64,000 bases of DNA from Straminergon stramineum (GCA_963920665.1 OY987263.1:26338547-26402546), one strand, 5' to 3'; shown: positions 36,190-50,600, numbered from the stretch's first letter. The notes: a model not told the origin generated them from the letters alone. Translations and numbers: made by a program.

Positions 36190-36285
36190 GACTACTACAA
36201 AAGGGCCATTTACAATGGTATTTGCAATGATTTTGTAGCATCATCAATTTTGTAGCATTTGCAAATAGCCCCTTTTGTAGTAGTG
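36190..36285. mobile_element. 96-base MITE with CACTA-like ends
   Basis: The right end read on the minus strand begins CACTACTACAAAAGGGGCTA; the left end begins GACTACTACAAAAGGGCCAT. The two are inverted repeats of about 30 bases, extending through TTTGCAAATGC-type sequence. The left first base is G instead of C. It is a deletion-derivative type element of the CACTA superfamily, different in sequence from the large element at 10901-21027. Confidence 0.75.
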
Positions 36286-36319
36286 AAGTGTTGTATTCTT
36301 ATAATTTTATTTTTTCATT

Positions 36320-36445
36320 TGTACATCACATTCTAGGCAACCAATGTACATAAGTTCAATTCAAAACATGACATGTCAAGATTTTCCAATCACATGCATA
36401 CACTGCTATTTTGTGTATATTCCTAAATGTGACATTAAAGAGTTG
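36320..36445. repeat. Dispersed repeat, copy A (second copy at 51285-51415)
   Basis: This segment shares an ordered series of landmarks with 51285-51415: CATTCTAGGCAA, CCAATGTACAT, AGTTCA, ACATG, TCCAATCACATG, ATACAC and AAATGTGAC. It lies next to the CACTA-like MITE. Confidence 0.75.
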
Positions 36446-37054
36446 AATGTATACATACCCTTTCAAGAGCCATCTTCATCTCCCTCCGGTGGATCCATTC
36501 TTGCTCGGTCTCCACCTCCCTCTGATTGTTCCTCTCTTGCCCACACTCAACAAAATTCTCGACAACTAGCTTTTTGAGCTCCATCTTCTTTTGCAAGGCA
36601 ATCATTTCAGTTTGGAAAAAACTAGGAACAACATTCTTTGGCTTTGGTCGTGGAACAATAGATGATCCAAAGACATGTCTAGGGGGCCACTCGTTTGTTA
36701 GTTCATACGGGAGAAGTGCTTGCAAGCAAGGCATATCCTCGGGGTGTAGACGAGGTCCAAAAATTCAGGAATCTGCACAACCAAGAGCGAGACTAGTTGA
36801 GTACGGATTTGCAACTTTGCCGCCGAATTGAAGAGCACGTCAAATAGCAACCTAATGTCTTGGAAGTCCATCTTGGCATAGAGAGACAACCAGCAATATG
36901 CGTCTATTTTGAACACATTGGCCACAATCACACACAATTCATCATTTAAGTATGGTCCCTTCTCGGATCTTAAACTCGCCACAAACTTCGAAGAAGAATT
37001 AGTGCTTCTCTCCATTCTAAATAATGACAAAGTTGATTGTAAGGTACTAATCAA
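36435..37054 (-). pseudogene. Frame-broken coding sequence of unknown family
   Basis: On the minus strand, 37015-36698 reads ERSTNSSSKFVASLRSEKG, YLNDELCVIVANVFKIDAYC, WLSLYAKMDFQDIRLLFDVL and IPEFLDLVYTPR. The reading then continues in another frame from 36734 to 36435 with LLPYELTNEWPPRHVFGSS, PKPKNVVPSFFQTEMIALQK and a charged Glu/Arg-rich tail. The switch of frame near 36715 within coherent sequence indicates a frameshift. I recognise no domain. The tail could form a coiled coil. It may come from a transposon ORF. Confidence 0.45.
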
Positions 37055-37639
37055 TCTCTCCCATGCAATTTTGATTCAATAACATAACGGCGCACATTGG
37101 CTAAGCTTCACTAATTGACACAAGTCTGTTTGTATGTCAATTGGAGATGAAGTTTTTCCAAAAGCAGGAGTCAATTACCATTGACAATTTAACATCAATC
37201 TCCTTCTATGCATGTACTTTAGCACGAGTGTAGAATATAGGCTTTAAGCCGCCCATCCAACCCAAAAGAAGTGCCAATTTAAATAAATATGATTTGCCAA
37301 AATTGGACGAAATGGACGTTCAATATGGTAGGGAATTGAGGATCTACAACACAATTGAGGGCTCTCTAAATGAGAGGTGCAGGTGTCAATGTCATAACTA
37401 CAAAAGTCAATGCGAGACCCATTACTTATTTTATATCACATTTTTGTATGGAAGTACATTTTCATTGTCTATTCTTTTAGTGACTACTTAATTTTTTTTT
37501 CAATAGAAAAAACGATGTAAAACAATTAGTGCTTAATACTAGTGATTAGATGGCACCTATTTGTCTAGCAAGTAGAATTTTTGCTCTAGAATAAGTGGTA
37601 GAAGCCATAGAACTTGCAGATGTTACATATAATAGAATT

Positions 37640-38520
37640 GCTTGTCACTAGAATAATTTCCCAAAAAAGTCCCTTTAGTGGAGGGAATGCTTAAGTGAAT
37701 TGATGGTGGTGTTGGGTCACATTATACCCATGGAATCTATATATGGTGAAGATTTTAGCATGTAGTGGAGGGCAATCTAGACAATGGGAAAGAGCTTGTT
37801 GTTTGATGCAGAGGACGTAGATCTTGCTCGGTAAGTTGGTATTACATTGCAGCTTGGAACATCTAGGTTTCACCGATCACTACCATCAAATTGCTCGAGC
37901 TAATATTTTGAAATGAATAGTATCACATGTGGGGTTTCTAAATAGCTTGTTGAGGTTATGAAAGAATAGCTCGTCACTTAAATAAATTCCTGAAATATTG
38001 ACTTCAGTGGAGGAAAGACTTCAATGAATACAGATGTTATAGTAGTATTGGACCACATAAATATACTCATGGAATCTATATATTTTGAAGGTTATATTTT
38101 GCGATGTGGGACAATCCGGATAGTGGGGAAGAACTTGCTATTTGGTGTAGAGGACGCATATCATTCTAGCTTACTTACCATGTTGTACCTTGGAGTACAT
38201 AGTAGTTTGATCAAATCTTTTGAAGTATAAAGATAGACTATCAACTTTTTTGGCTCCTACATAACTATTCCTAATCGTCTTTCAATTGTTCAATCCTTTT
38301 TTTTACTAATTGTTTTTTGTTGTCTTTGTAAGAAATGTTCAAATGATTTTTATTAAGACAACCAAAAACCCCCATGAGCTTGTGAGACTGGTGGCCAAAA
38401 CTTGAGGGCCTCATATCGAAAGACCTTCACATACCATCGCCATCGCTTGTGAGCCGTTGTAGCTACTATGGCATCGACTCATTTGTTCTCAAGAACTACC
38501 TTTGAGGTTTGTTAGTAACA
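37640..38520 (+). pseudogene. Two tandem decayed copies of an unidentified coding module
   Basis: Copies at 37640-37900 and 37975-38225 share the reading MVVLGHIIPMESIYGEDFSM / VIVVLDHINILMESIYFEGY, followed by TMGKSLLFDAEDVDLA / IVGKNLLFGVEDAYHS and a Leu-rich end (LQLGTSRF / LYLGVHSS). Stops interrupt the first copy. Downstream, 38355-38510 reads KTTKNPHELVRLVAKT and ERPSHTIAIACEPL with stops. The protein-level similarity between the copies shows a former coding unit duplicated before decay. The family is not recognised. Confidence 0.5.
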
Positions 38521-39995
38521 CTTTAAGTGAATGCAAGAATACTTGTAATATTTGTTGTATTTTTTTCATACCTCAAGTTGTGAACTTGCATAACTTTTAG
38601 AGTATTCATCGTACTAAAGTTAAATTTTTACTATAGATAGATATCACTGTTCTATACATTGCCTAGTGTATATATGTATATATTTTATACTATTTATGAA
38701 GGGCCGTGATCATCCTACATAGTACTTATTTTCAGGGTATGCCATTAGCCCCTAAGTGATGGAACGACCATTTCATGGTTGCTGTTTTTTTTTACGAGTT
38801 GCCGGAGTTGAAAAAAACATTCTTCCAAAAAGTAAAAAATATTTTAAAATAGGAAATCAAGTCTACCTTCCAATCCAATTTGAATAATGTCCATCTAAGT
38901 TAAACTCCACCGAGGAGAATTTTTCAAAGGCAAAGACCTCAGTATTGTCTTAGTGTTATAGAATTTGCTATTTCAAAGAACTAATGAAGTTCTCTTCATT
39001 AAAAAAAATCTTTTTTAAATTTTAGAATAGATTGTTTAGTTTTAACCAATCATATCAAACTTCAAATTTCAAAGATAAAATTTGTAATTTTGTTGAGTAT
39101 TCAAATAGAAAATGCTTCTAAATTCATTAAAAGAGTATTTAAAAAAAATTTTGAAAGTTTTATCAAAGGGATAATCAAATGAAAGTTTGATAGTTTTATC
39201 ATGCTTCTCATTTTCTTTTTTGAATTAAACTTCATTGAAGGTGTGGAAATAACATTTTATAACACCTTTAGATTTTGCCCTTACCCTTGTATCATTTAGG
39301 GATTAAGGAGTCAAATTTTAGATTTTGAAGTTGAAGTTTTGAAAGGATGTTCCCCCACTAGAGATACACTAGCACATGAAAGGGTTTCTTAAAATTGCAC
39401 AATCTGTCTTGCAGACAGCTACAAAGTCAAAGTGAACTCACTTTTTTATTTTTTATATGTTTTTGGTGCAAAACCAACTACAAGTATTGTAAGGTTGAGT
39501 TTTTTGAGTTACTTTACTAGTTTCTGAAAATGAAAACAACAAATTACCTATGTTTTTACAATTTCAGCCCTTGTTCAAAAAATAGGTAGAAAATATGTTG
39601 TTAAATGTTTTCATTTTTAGAAATCATAAAAATAATTTAAAAAATTTAAGAAAGAATCTCATATTTACAACTCTTATAAGGCGATTTTGCACAAAAAATC
39701 AGAAAAAATAAATAATTTCTTGCCAAGAATTGTGGTCTAAAGTGAGTCCATTTTATGGCCATCTAAAAGAAGAAGATTATACCACTTGGTGTGCTCATGT
39801 ATTCCCAGTGGAGGAACATCCTTGATTATTCATTTGAATAAGATTATAATAGAGGTCAATTCTTCCATATGTAAAAGTACAGGGGCCAAGAAACAAGTCA
39901 ATTCAGTAAAATTAAAAAAAAAATCAGCTTTTCTCTCTAATTTGTTGAGAAAAATAATACTTTTGAAAAAAATTTTGAATTGTGAAATTTTTTTA
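38521..39995. other. AT-rich intergenic DNA, nothing recognised
   Basis: Long A- and T-rich runs, no credible open frame and no repeat structure beyond simple runs. It ends at the TTTA microsatellite. Confidence 0.5.
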
Positions 39996-40392
<397 letters not shown>

Positions 40393-43300
40393 TTAGTTGA
40401 GATTTGCCATTGGCCCCCTTCGTCAAGAATTGTCCTTTCATTCTTGGTGCACCCAATTCATTGAGGTTCAACTATCTCAAATCATGTCTTTTTTGAATAA
40501 AAAATTCATTCCACCACATTGGCCCATGCGCTTGGTGTACAGAGGTTCGGACTAATTTATGCCTTTTGTCCAATCACAAATGAAGATTTAAGGCCTCTAA
40601 AACAACAAATTGGTCATACCTCTAGGTGTAAAGCGGCCTAAGTAGTGTTCAAATATAGTAAAAGAAAATGATTTTCTCCATCCAAATCACATTCATTCTA
40701 ATTGACAAGGTGATAATATATTTTTCATTTTATATGTTTGAATCTACATGATAAACATTTGCAAGGATTTTTGAAAATGTGTACATAAAAACTTTAATGA
40801 CCATATTCGTTATATTGAAAGTTTGTATTACCAATTTAAACATGTGAAATGAGCAAATCCATCGCATGAAGTTGTTGAACGACTATTTTCCCTATCACTC
40901 ATCCAAGAGATTATCTACACTAATTAGGCATGATATTTCTTAAGTGAGACAACTTCATAATTGATCAAATGAATCTTTTTATTTAACTTAGATACTTGGC
41001 CCTTCAAATGTATTACAAAGTTGGTTGACAAAGTATTTTATGGTTATTCAATATTGATTTTACTTATTTTGATATGATTGCATCTAACAAAAATTCCCCA
41101 AATGTTACTATAATATGTGAATTTGGTAATATTCTTTTTTGTGTTGAAGTCCAATTTTTGCTAATAAATGTTGATAGATTTTTAAAAAAAAAATCCAAAT
41201 ATGCAACATTTTATTGAAAACTAATAATTATTTATTATGAAAAATATTTTCAAAATTATATAAAGTCTATGCAACAACAACCCCAGTTGCAAACTATACA
41301 TTATATGCATAGATTAATGTAGGCCCATTCTCTTTACTCTATCAAAAATCTTCAAATGTTATTGAAATTAGCATTTTTTTTCATTTTTTGTATTATATTT
41401 CTCTTTTAATGTATGTATGATTTTTTGGTTACACTTTTGATGAGGAAGACTTATATCCACATCTAAGCCCCAAAATTTCAGCATTAGTAGTGGCTTGAAT
41501 AAACATGTATTAAGAATTCTTTGGAACAACTTCCAATTTGGCTACAGACTTTGAAACCTAGTACTTAGAAATAGCAATGACTTGTAGATAAAGTCTTTTT
41601 CCACAACATCTAAGGTAGAGACACCTTATCATGACAACGACCTAATTTTGACCCCTACAATATCACCACAAAGTGGTTGGTAGTGAACTTGAAGTTGCCC
41701 GGAACTTCACATGGGCGGTTTTTGGGATGGGGGATGGCAATTTTTGACATTTCGGAGGTGTCACTAGAGGGAACTCCCAATTTTTAATATATACATGAAC
41801 TTTTCTCGCCATCATTTTTGTTGCTTCATAGTTCTTCCTTTGTTTGTTTTAGATAAGTCTATGGCTTGGAATAGGTGTCTACAACACCCTCACTTCAAAA
41901 ATTTGTGTAAAATTGCTCAAGCCTCCAAAAATTCACATTCCAACGCCCAACACTTCCTTTCAGATTTGCTAACACATTCATGATTTCACTCCATGCTCTT
42001 TGCACTCCCAGGTTACCAATTCCCTTATATTCTCTACCTTAGTATGTCATGTTCGACAACTTTTATATCTATAGTCTTTGATTTTATTGATGCATGAATA
42101 TGCTGTAGCATCTAGACTATAACTGACTCTAGAACATATTTAGTTTTACAAATTAGAGTACAACTAGTGAAGAAATTATATATAATTTTATAAAAAATTG
42201 ATAATTTATGGAATGCTCAATCAACGTGAAAAATCATTACATGTTTTTTTGTTGTCAATTTGTGGTGATTTTTTAAAGATTGCTTTTTAGTAATTTTCTT
42301 AAAACAAAACAGTGTTAGATGTTATAAATTTGATTCGGCAGGTGTGATACAATCATCAAAATTCACATCTTTCAAGTTGGAAGAAGCTTCCAAAGAAAAT
42401 AAAGATGATTTTTTTTCAACTGACAAAAATGATGTGATTACTTCATTATAATGTTCAAATACTATTCTTGGACAACTTCTCTTGTGTATAGAAAATACTA
42501 ATAATCATAAAATTTTGCTAATCTACCATTCAATATGCATGCCTCAATCACTTTTGCTTCTCTATGAAGCATAGAATGATAAAATATTGAATTGCATGCA
42601 ATCAATTGAAGTCCATTCTTTTTCAAGAAACACCCTCAATTCCTCTAAGCTTTTGAGGATAATGTTACTCCATTGAAATCTATGTTTGAGGCCCTTCTAG
42701 TGACATTTTCAATTGGATTGAGATAAAGAGAAATCACCAACCAAATAAACTTTTCAATGCTATATTGATCCATGATCCAATATTGTAGTAGTTTGTTTCA
42801 ATAGATTGATGTTCCATTCTTAATAAATCATCGTACTAAATAAGAAGTTTTTTATTTTATTTTATTTTAGTATTGAGTCAAAATTCCAAGAGTTTGTTTT
42901 TCATGAACTAGATATCAATCATACAAATTTGGAGTGGAAATCACTCATGGCTATAGAAATCTCTTTAAAAATTGTTTTAAATAAAAAATGACTTGAAATA
43001 ATTTATATCATACTAATAAAATCATAAGTTGTGTAGTAAACTACGCAGTGAATTGTAGTCAATTGTGCAATCAACCATGCAATCAACCATGTTACCCTTG
43101 TTTTTTATATTTTGTAATATAAAAACTACATTAAAATGGTTAGATTGATGCATTGCAAAGCAAGCGGCAACTCCTAGTTTCCAATAAAAGTCCAAAGTAA
43201 CAATGAATAATCATTTGGTATAAGAATAAAAAAAATGGAATTGAAAATGGAAAAATTAACTTGACATGGAATTTTTTTTAAACTTAGCTTCCCATTGCTT

Positions 43301-45229
43301 TCAAATTCCATACATTGCTTGAAAATTAGAATTTCTTGAAAGCTTCCAATTATGGATTATGAAATACCATAAAGGTGGGTTGTTTTGTTTTGAATAGAAA
43401 TTTCATGATTTTTCATTGATGCAATAGAACTTTTGTTCCCCGACTATATGGTAATGTCCAATTCGACAAAAATTTGTTATTTTTTGGTCCAAAAAAATGC
43501 CACATGACATCTTTTGATTGGTTTAGGATGAGCTTGAAGTCTCAAATTTTGACATGAAAAATCAATTTTGACATTAAATTGTCTAAATTTGGCATCATTT
43601 TAAAGTATTAAAAGTTGATTTATATTAGGATTAGGGTTTTAGAAATCATGAGTCCAAAGAACTCTCTTGTTTGGATTAAAAAAATCAATATTGGACTCAA
43701 GCTCTAAGTCCAAATTTGAATCTAGAATTGAATCAAAATAGATAAATAGTTTCAAAAAGTAGGTGCTTTCTTTTTGGGCTTTTGGAACCATTTTTTTTCA
43801 TCCAATTCTAACACTTGTGTGGCTATATCATTTTTGTATTGACCGTACCCTAAACTTAGTGTAAAGCCCTCAATTCCAATTTTCTACTTTCCACCAATAA
43901 AATTACTTCATTTTATAATTGTCTTGGAACTAAATTTAATGTAAATTGATCCTAATGAATGTAGACCAATAACTGTCTTTAATAGGAATTTGATATAGTT
44001 ACTATCATTGAATAATAAGAACAATTATTGGATCTAATTGATAAATGAATGGCTTTTTCAAAGAAATTTAGCATGAATTATTTAGACATTGTATAAATCA
44101 CTTATGAATATTTTCAAAGTATTACTTGTAAGCATATCCAAAATTGTCCCTAGACTCTTGTGGGGTTCCTTACTATCATTATGGGTAAATAATTAATATC
44201 TAATCTTTAGCATAATTGTTAGGACGTTCAAAACCTTTAGGACACAAGTGTTTATGATTTATTTACAACTTCCTAGATGTCTTGTAGCTAGGACCGAAAA
44301 TAGAATTTATAATGGGGATAAAAAGTTGTCAATTACCATTGTTTGCCTAGATACTATAGTCGGCTATTCCATCGAGACGCCAAATTGACCATTTCTTCCA
44401 ATTATCTTACTAACAACCCTCCACCACCATTGTCAATCAATTGATTAAAGACCTTCCATTTAGACATGTCATATATTTGTTTAGATATCAAACATTTGTC
44501 CCAATATGTCAAGCTTTCGTTAAACGAATGTCGATTGATCATCTACCCGTAAACAATAGTTGAGAGTTAGTCATGGGGCCATCTACCATAACCAATCGCT
44601 TGTCTACAACACAACAACTAATGGTTGGATGGTTGTCCAATAGATTGAATTTTTGATGAACACTTCAAATTTTCATATACATTTTTCATTTTTTTATTCA
44701 AAAAAATTAGTCACTATTAGCCAAATTACTATGGCAAATAGCCTTTAGACATTGCACTAGGCAAATCTCATTTAATTGTGAATTCTCCACAAGTTGTTTA
44801 CTTCAAAAACCTTGGTTTAAAAGGTCACTTTTGGGTACAAATGTAAGATTTATTTTCTTTGTCAACAATAAATATGGATGTACATTCTCTAATAAGGGTC
44901 ATAGTTCTCCATTCAAACTTCATTGAATATGGCAACTATAGCATATTCAAAGGGAGCCTTTTCCAAATCAAAATGTCATAGTTTCAACAAATTGTCAAAT
45001 TTAAGCAAATGTTAGATTCTAAGTAGAAAACTACGATTATCCTTGTTGGTTAGGGTAATTCAATTAGTGTCATAAGTGCATCCCAAATTGTTCTTAATTT
45101 CAAAGCAATTTTTAATTACAATAGGACTATTTTTTTCCTTAAAACTAAATAATGATTAGATAAGATGTATACAATAAAAAAATGAGACCTTATGAGAACC
45201 TAATGTTAATTTTACATTAATAAGACCGA

Positions 45230-45650
45230 AACATGTTCATTGTATGGTGAAGGGTTAAAATTGTTAACCAAGTGTTTATTGGCCTAGTAATTCAGAGTTG
45301 TAAAACTATTGTGAAGTAGTAATTCAAGCTAGTAACTCTCCTACTGGGATAAAAAATAGTTATTGCATGGTAGAAACTAGATAGTTACTATGTAGTAACA
45401 GTAAACTATTATTGAACTAGATGGATGAGGACTAGTTGGTTGAAATTCCAACCAGTTGGATGACATCCAATAAGAGTTAGAGTTGGCCGCCAATTAGGGT
45501 GGTGGTTAAAGTTAGGGAAGTATCTTCAAGAGTATATGAGGACTTTCAACCCTCATTTGTAGTCTCTCTTGGAAGTGTGAGTTTTTTTTTTCATTCAACA
45601 CCTCTCTTTTACAAAAATCTTCAAAATCTATCCTCTATTTGCAACAAATG
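45230..45650 (+). mobile_element. Possible solo LTR or retrotransposon promoter fragment
   Basis: The segment has the style of a plant LTR: short ACTAGTTGG-type direct motifs, TTGGCCGCCAATTAGG, GAGTATATGAGGA as a possible TATA region, CAACCCTCATTTGTAG, and a T-run followed by CATTCAACACC. There is no identified partner LTR, target duplication, primer binding site or coding domain in the window, so this is a weak call. Confidence 0.25.
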
Positions 45651-46812
45651 ATCCAAATCTTTGCCCTCACATGTTTTTAATAATACATATTTGTTGTGCC
45701 ATCTCCTAGTAATCACTTCAAGAAGTTGTTGAAAGATTTAGAGCTAAATACTATCTAATAAATGTCAATAGTGAAATAAAAGTCATGTAAATATGTGCAA
45801 GCAATTAATTGAAGGGAGATCTCATTTCTTCTAAATCTACTAACTTTATTTTTCAAAATTTTCCATCACACACTTGTACAATTGTAGGTGGAATAATGGC
45901 AAAGAAAAGGACTTTAAACACTTAATTTACTTATTATGTAACTTTTTGAATGTAATTTTCTATGATTTCTATAGTATTTCTTAGCATTTCGTTTGAGATT
46001 CATTGTCTTGATCCTAGAATTTGGTTCTTTTGGGGGGCTTTATTTTAAGCCAAATTTGCTATCCAATCATGGTATAATTTATAAAGAACAAGTGATCTAT
46101 TTTTGTGAATATATAAATCTATATAAGAGCTTATTTACACATAGCAAATGTAATGACAACTTTTAAATTTTTTTTCAAACTTGTAGAATCTATGCTATGA
46201 TAGTGTGATTTCATTTTTCATCCTAATTGATCTTTGAAGAATTGTAGTTGCAACTATTTGGATCATAGTTTGTTACATGGTTTGTTGAATAGAAATATAT
46301 TTCACCTTGCTTGAAATATTGGAGGTGACTTAGAAGTTCAAGTTCCATCCTTCTTCATTAATGTTTCGTAAGTGTTTCAATCATTAAGGTATGTAAACCT
46401 ATAATCATCCTAATAGCAATTGACCATAGTCACTATCATAAAGTACAATTGTTTTATTGGGTCATATTAGCAAATGAAAAAAAGATTTGAATGTATTTTA
46501 GTTTATATCATTTGAACATTATATAAATAAGTTGTGAATTATCAATATATTGTGTACATGTATCTCAAACTCACCATATATATAATATTATCGACTTATA
46601 GTACATTTTGTAACATAATGAACATGAAGTTTTCTTGAGATGCTTTTTGATGCAAATTTAACAATTGTATCTATAACAACAATGTTTCCATGTTTCCACA
46701 CTTGAACTCAAATTCTTCATTGTATTGAGTGATTGCTCTCTTTAAAGAAAAATTCATATGTAGACCAATACCTACTACTAGTAGGTATAAATGAATCCCT
46801 ATAGACATATCA

Positions 46813-46869
46813 TATTTGTGAAAATGTCACATGTCTTGCAAAAATGTCATATGTGACATTTTCACAAAT
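46813..46869. repeat. Short perfect-arm hairpin
   Basis: ATTTGTGAAAATGTCACATG (46813-46832) pairs with CATATGTGACATTTTCACAA... ending at 46869, with two extra bases in the right arm. The loop is about 15 bases. Probably a small MITE remnant. Confidence 0.8.
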
Positions 46870-47608
46870 TCTTCCAAGACTAACTTCCAAGACTATACCA
46901 TTGCATAACACAATTTCTGAGGAATTTAAGAATTGTGTCATACAAATGTGATGTTAAAGAGTTCAGATGTCATGTTCAAACTGTTAAAGAGTTCAGAGAG
47001 TATTCTGCTGGGTAAATAGAATTTAGCCATCACTGGAGCTGAAGTGTACATGAAGGACTTCGTAAGTGAACCCTACATTTTAACAAGACAGGGAGTCAGA
47101 TCTCTCTGCAAGATTTGGCCATTGTTGATCAGTATCCTTTTTGTGCAGACCATTTTGAGTGGTTAGTGAAAGTGTCTGTCAACTAGCCAATCTTCAACGT
47201 ACGTGGTTTTATCCTTGTCTCTTTTGTTAGGATCGAACTTATCCAATTTGCGTAATTCTTTTAGATCAATTTTCATTTTCTAGGGACAAGTCGTCTCATC
47301 TCTATTTCTTGATGAAATTTGCTCTAAGTTGGAAGATGAGCAGTTCATTCTTTAGACCAATATAATGTTTTGACACAGTTTTTAGTCTAGAACGTACCAG
47401 TGTTCAATATGTGCCCGCAAATAGACTCTGTGATCTGAATCGAAGACCAAAAAAACATTTCGGTGCAGCTTCTGAACACCACATGTGAAAAAAAATCGAG
47501 TTGAACCTTGACAGCGCATGTGATGAATGATCGGATGGGAGGCATTCTGCGAATGTCCCACCTCTTTCTGTGCAGGTGCTTGGTATGAATTCGAGCTTGG
47601 CACTGGGC

Positions 47609-50600
47609 TCAGACTTCAAAAACACCCGGTTCGAAGTGATCGAACGGGTCGAACTCATCTTCTGCCTCTGAGTTTGACGGAGTAATCTTCTTCTTAGAAA
47701 TAATATTGTCTCTGTCATGGAAACAAGGGTGCTTCGGCACTCGGGGATTCTTCGTCAGCCGCCCGCACTCTCGAGTGCTCACAATCCTCAAATGTTCCAA
47801 ATGATCCAAGTCTGGGAGCCTCTTCAACTCCACGCATTGTGCGCAATCCAGAAATCTTAGTTGCAACATTTGATCCAGCCCACGAATCTCTTGCAACTTC
47901 GTCCACGAAACGTTCAGCAGCTCAACCTGGGTTAAGCTACTCAGGTCCGGCAACTTAGTGAGAAGCCAACAGTGCTCCAAGCTGATATGACGCACATTTG
48001 ACAGGCGCTCCAACCCTGGTAATCTCTTGATGGGGAGACACGACAAATTCAGAAATTTCAGGTTTCTCAAGTTGCCGAGTCCCTGTAATTCTTCAATGTG
48101 ATGTACACGGTATTGCGCGTCAGTATTCACGATCGAAAGAAATTCCAACGAAGTCATAGCGCTCAGATTCGGCGCGCACATCCTACCTTCCCACCAGTCC
48201 ATTTCGAAGCTTTCAAGATGAGAGCATGATTCGAGGCTGACCAGAGGCTCGGTCAAGCTCGAACAGTCCCGCATGATGAACATCCGCAATTTGGTGCATG
48301 GACTGAAACTCGGTAAACGCTTCAAAGCTGGGAGTTTCATGAGAAGGACAAACTGAAGCTCCAAGGGATCATCGTCTTCTTCGTCACCGTCTGCTGAAAA
48401 GATGAGAGTCTCCAATTTGGTAAGGCCCACCAATTCCAAATGGCAGAGACAGCTGAATCCATGTAGATCAAGTTCAGTCACAGAAATGCAGTGGTGAAGT
48501 TGTAGCACAACAATATTGCGCCACTCTTGAACTTTCTTTGATGAAAATCTCAAGTTACCTTCCATCGATATTCTCATCAAGTCTGGCCACCAGCCACCTG
48601 GAGCACTTCCCTTCAGCTCATGTGGTAGGCTTTCCGCGTGTTCCAGGTAAACACACCACCGGGATTTTGCATCAGGATTACTTGACACATACCATTCTGC
48701 GTATTCCTTGTAGAGGTCATGTGTGGTGACTGCCGACTCTCCCACAGTGACCATGGCATTCCGCTGCATTTCGTTCAACTGCACAGCACACATTTGCCGA
48801 AACAAATTAATTACAAGGTTCAATTGATGGATTTGATTCTGGAAGCAACCTCAGCAATAGAATATGATCTCTTCACTTGCCTTATCCTCAACCACTGCAA
48901 TGTTCAACCCATGTAAAGCTCCCAGCCACTTGACCCAATGATCGAACGATTTCAGCTTAAACGATCCAAGCCAACCACGTGCATATAGCGAAACATCCAG
49001 AAACATAAGCTTCTTTGTTGCATCGAAAGTGCTGAACTGCAACCCAAGGATGAGGAAAATTTGTGGACAATCGCGAGAGCGCTTCAGCTTGTCAAATTCT
49101 TGGAGGCGCTTCTTCCAGAGCAACAAATTTGTCCTGCTGATGTCGTGAAAATAAACGCCCAAGGCTGCCAGCGCTAGAGGGTGGTACTGGCCATGTTTCT
49201 TCAAGACGTCTGCATTCGTATTCCCATCGGGAGAGAACAGACATTCCTTGAGACAAGTATTCACAATGTTCACCTCGTCAGTGCTTAGTGAGGAGAACTC
49301 CTTCTTTGGAGCTGTAGCTTTGCTCAGGAAGATGGCTCTTGCTTCTTCAATCATTAGATCTGGTAATGGCTTACAATACTGTGGGCCTTCGAGTAACGCC
49401 TCAACCACTTCCTTACTCCTGGATACGACCATGATCTTGCTGCTTGGATGGAAGTTGCAGCGAAGAAATGTGCATGCTTCATCTCGACTCTCTTCAGCAT
49501 CGCCAACATTGTCGATGGCCAAAAATACGGGGTCATTTCCCATCTTCTCTTTTAGTACTTTTAGACCCTGCAGTAGTAATGAGAAAGGAAGATCCTTGAG
49601 TTTCAGGCGTGATGACGAGCACAAGGGCAAAAGGGTTTAGGGTTAGGACAGGCTCAATGATGTACATGTCAAATTATGAACCAAATCGTAAATGGTTTAG
49701 TACCTCCGATGCGTTTGTGACACGCTCCAGCAGATCATCACGTACTCGTAGCAGATTTTTTAACACTTTCTTCTGCAGGGTGAGAGGGGACTCGCTTCCC
49801 AGCTCCACATGGCAAACTCGTCCATTAAACTCTTTTTGAAAGTGGTTGCACAAAGCTTTGCACATCGTGGTTTTCCCCAGACCGCCCATCCCATAGAGGC
49901 CCAGTTTTTGAGGTTGCAGCAAGCTTCTGTCGCTCGAGGGGGTATGCTCAACGAACATCTCTGTCAAAATCTGCGAGTGAGGGAAAGTAAAACCGATAAG
50001 GAACGCAAGTCTACGTACGTATTGTCACCAGCTGGTGGAAGATGGTCTTCAAGAACACGGCTTCAGTACTGGATTGGACATTATAACTGGCTCATAATAG
50101 CTTGCACTTACTTCGCAAACTCGGTCACAACCTTGCACTCCAGAAGTATTATGAAGCACGGCCGGAGGGATAAGCTTGAAGATGGCATTCACAACAGCGT
50201 CCCTGTAGTTCGCCTCCGAGCCTCCAAATTTCGCAAACTTGAGTCCATTTACAGCATGAAGCTTTTGAACAGCCTTTTTCCACTTCTGGACGTCCACTCT
50301 GGGATCTTTTTTAGCCAGCTTAGTCCATTCCAACATCCATGTATTTGAGATGGCTTCATCGCTGAGATCAGAGATGGACAATTTATAGAAAAGGGGTAAC
50401 ATGTTCAGATTTTTGTTTCTTCCAGACTCAATAGCATTCGTGAATTCCGATAATTCTAGCATTGGCCATTTGGAGGACAGGAATTCCTTCGACAGAACAA
50501 TGACCGCTACACGGCACTTACTGGCAGCCTCAAAAATAAGTTTTGCAAACTTCTTCCCTATTGGCAAGCTGTCATCCCTTTGGTCAAAGAATGGATAAAA

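Larger units (their letters stand above)
40393..47608. other. AT-rich intergenic DNA, no gene recognised
   Basis: About 7 kb with no credible coding frame; even short open frames are rare. A segment at 45230-45650 and a hairpin at 46813-46869 are listed separately. The segment 46960-47200 has slightly higher GC and could be a 3' untranslated or spacer part near the receptor gene. No tRNA or rRNA gene was seen. Confidence 0.5.

Noticed and set aside
45230..45650. A complete LTR retrotransposon
   Set aside because: Only an LTR-like style is visible; no second LTR, target duplication, primer binding site or pol domain was found, so only a weak solo-LTR entry is given.
49248..49640. 130-residue plus-strand open frame
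   Set aside because: It is antisense to the NB-ARC exon of the receptor, whose motifs are clear on the minus strand; the frame is a shadow.
49809..50348. 179-residue plus-strand open frame
   Set aside because: It overlaps the TIR and P-loop exons in antisense and spans their intron; no motif of its own.
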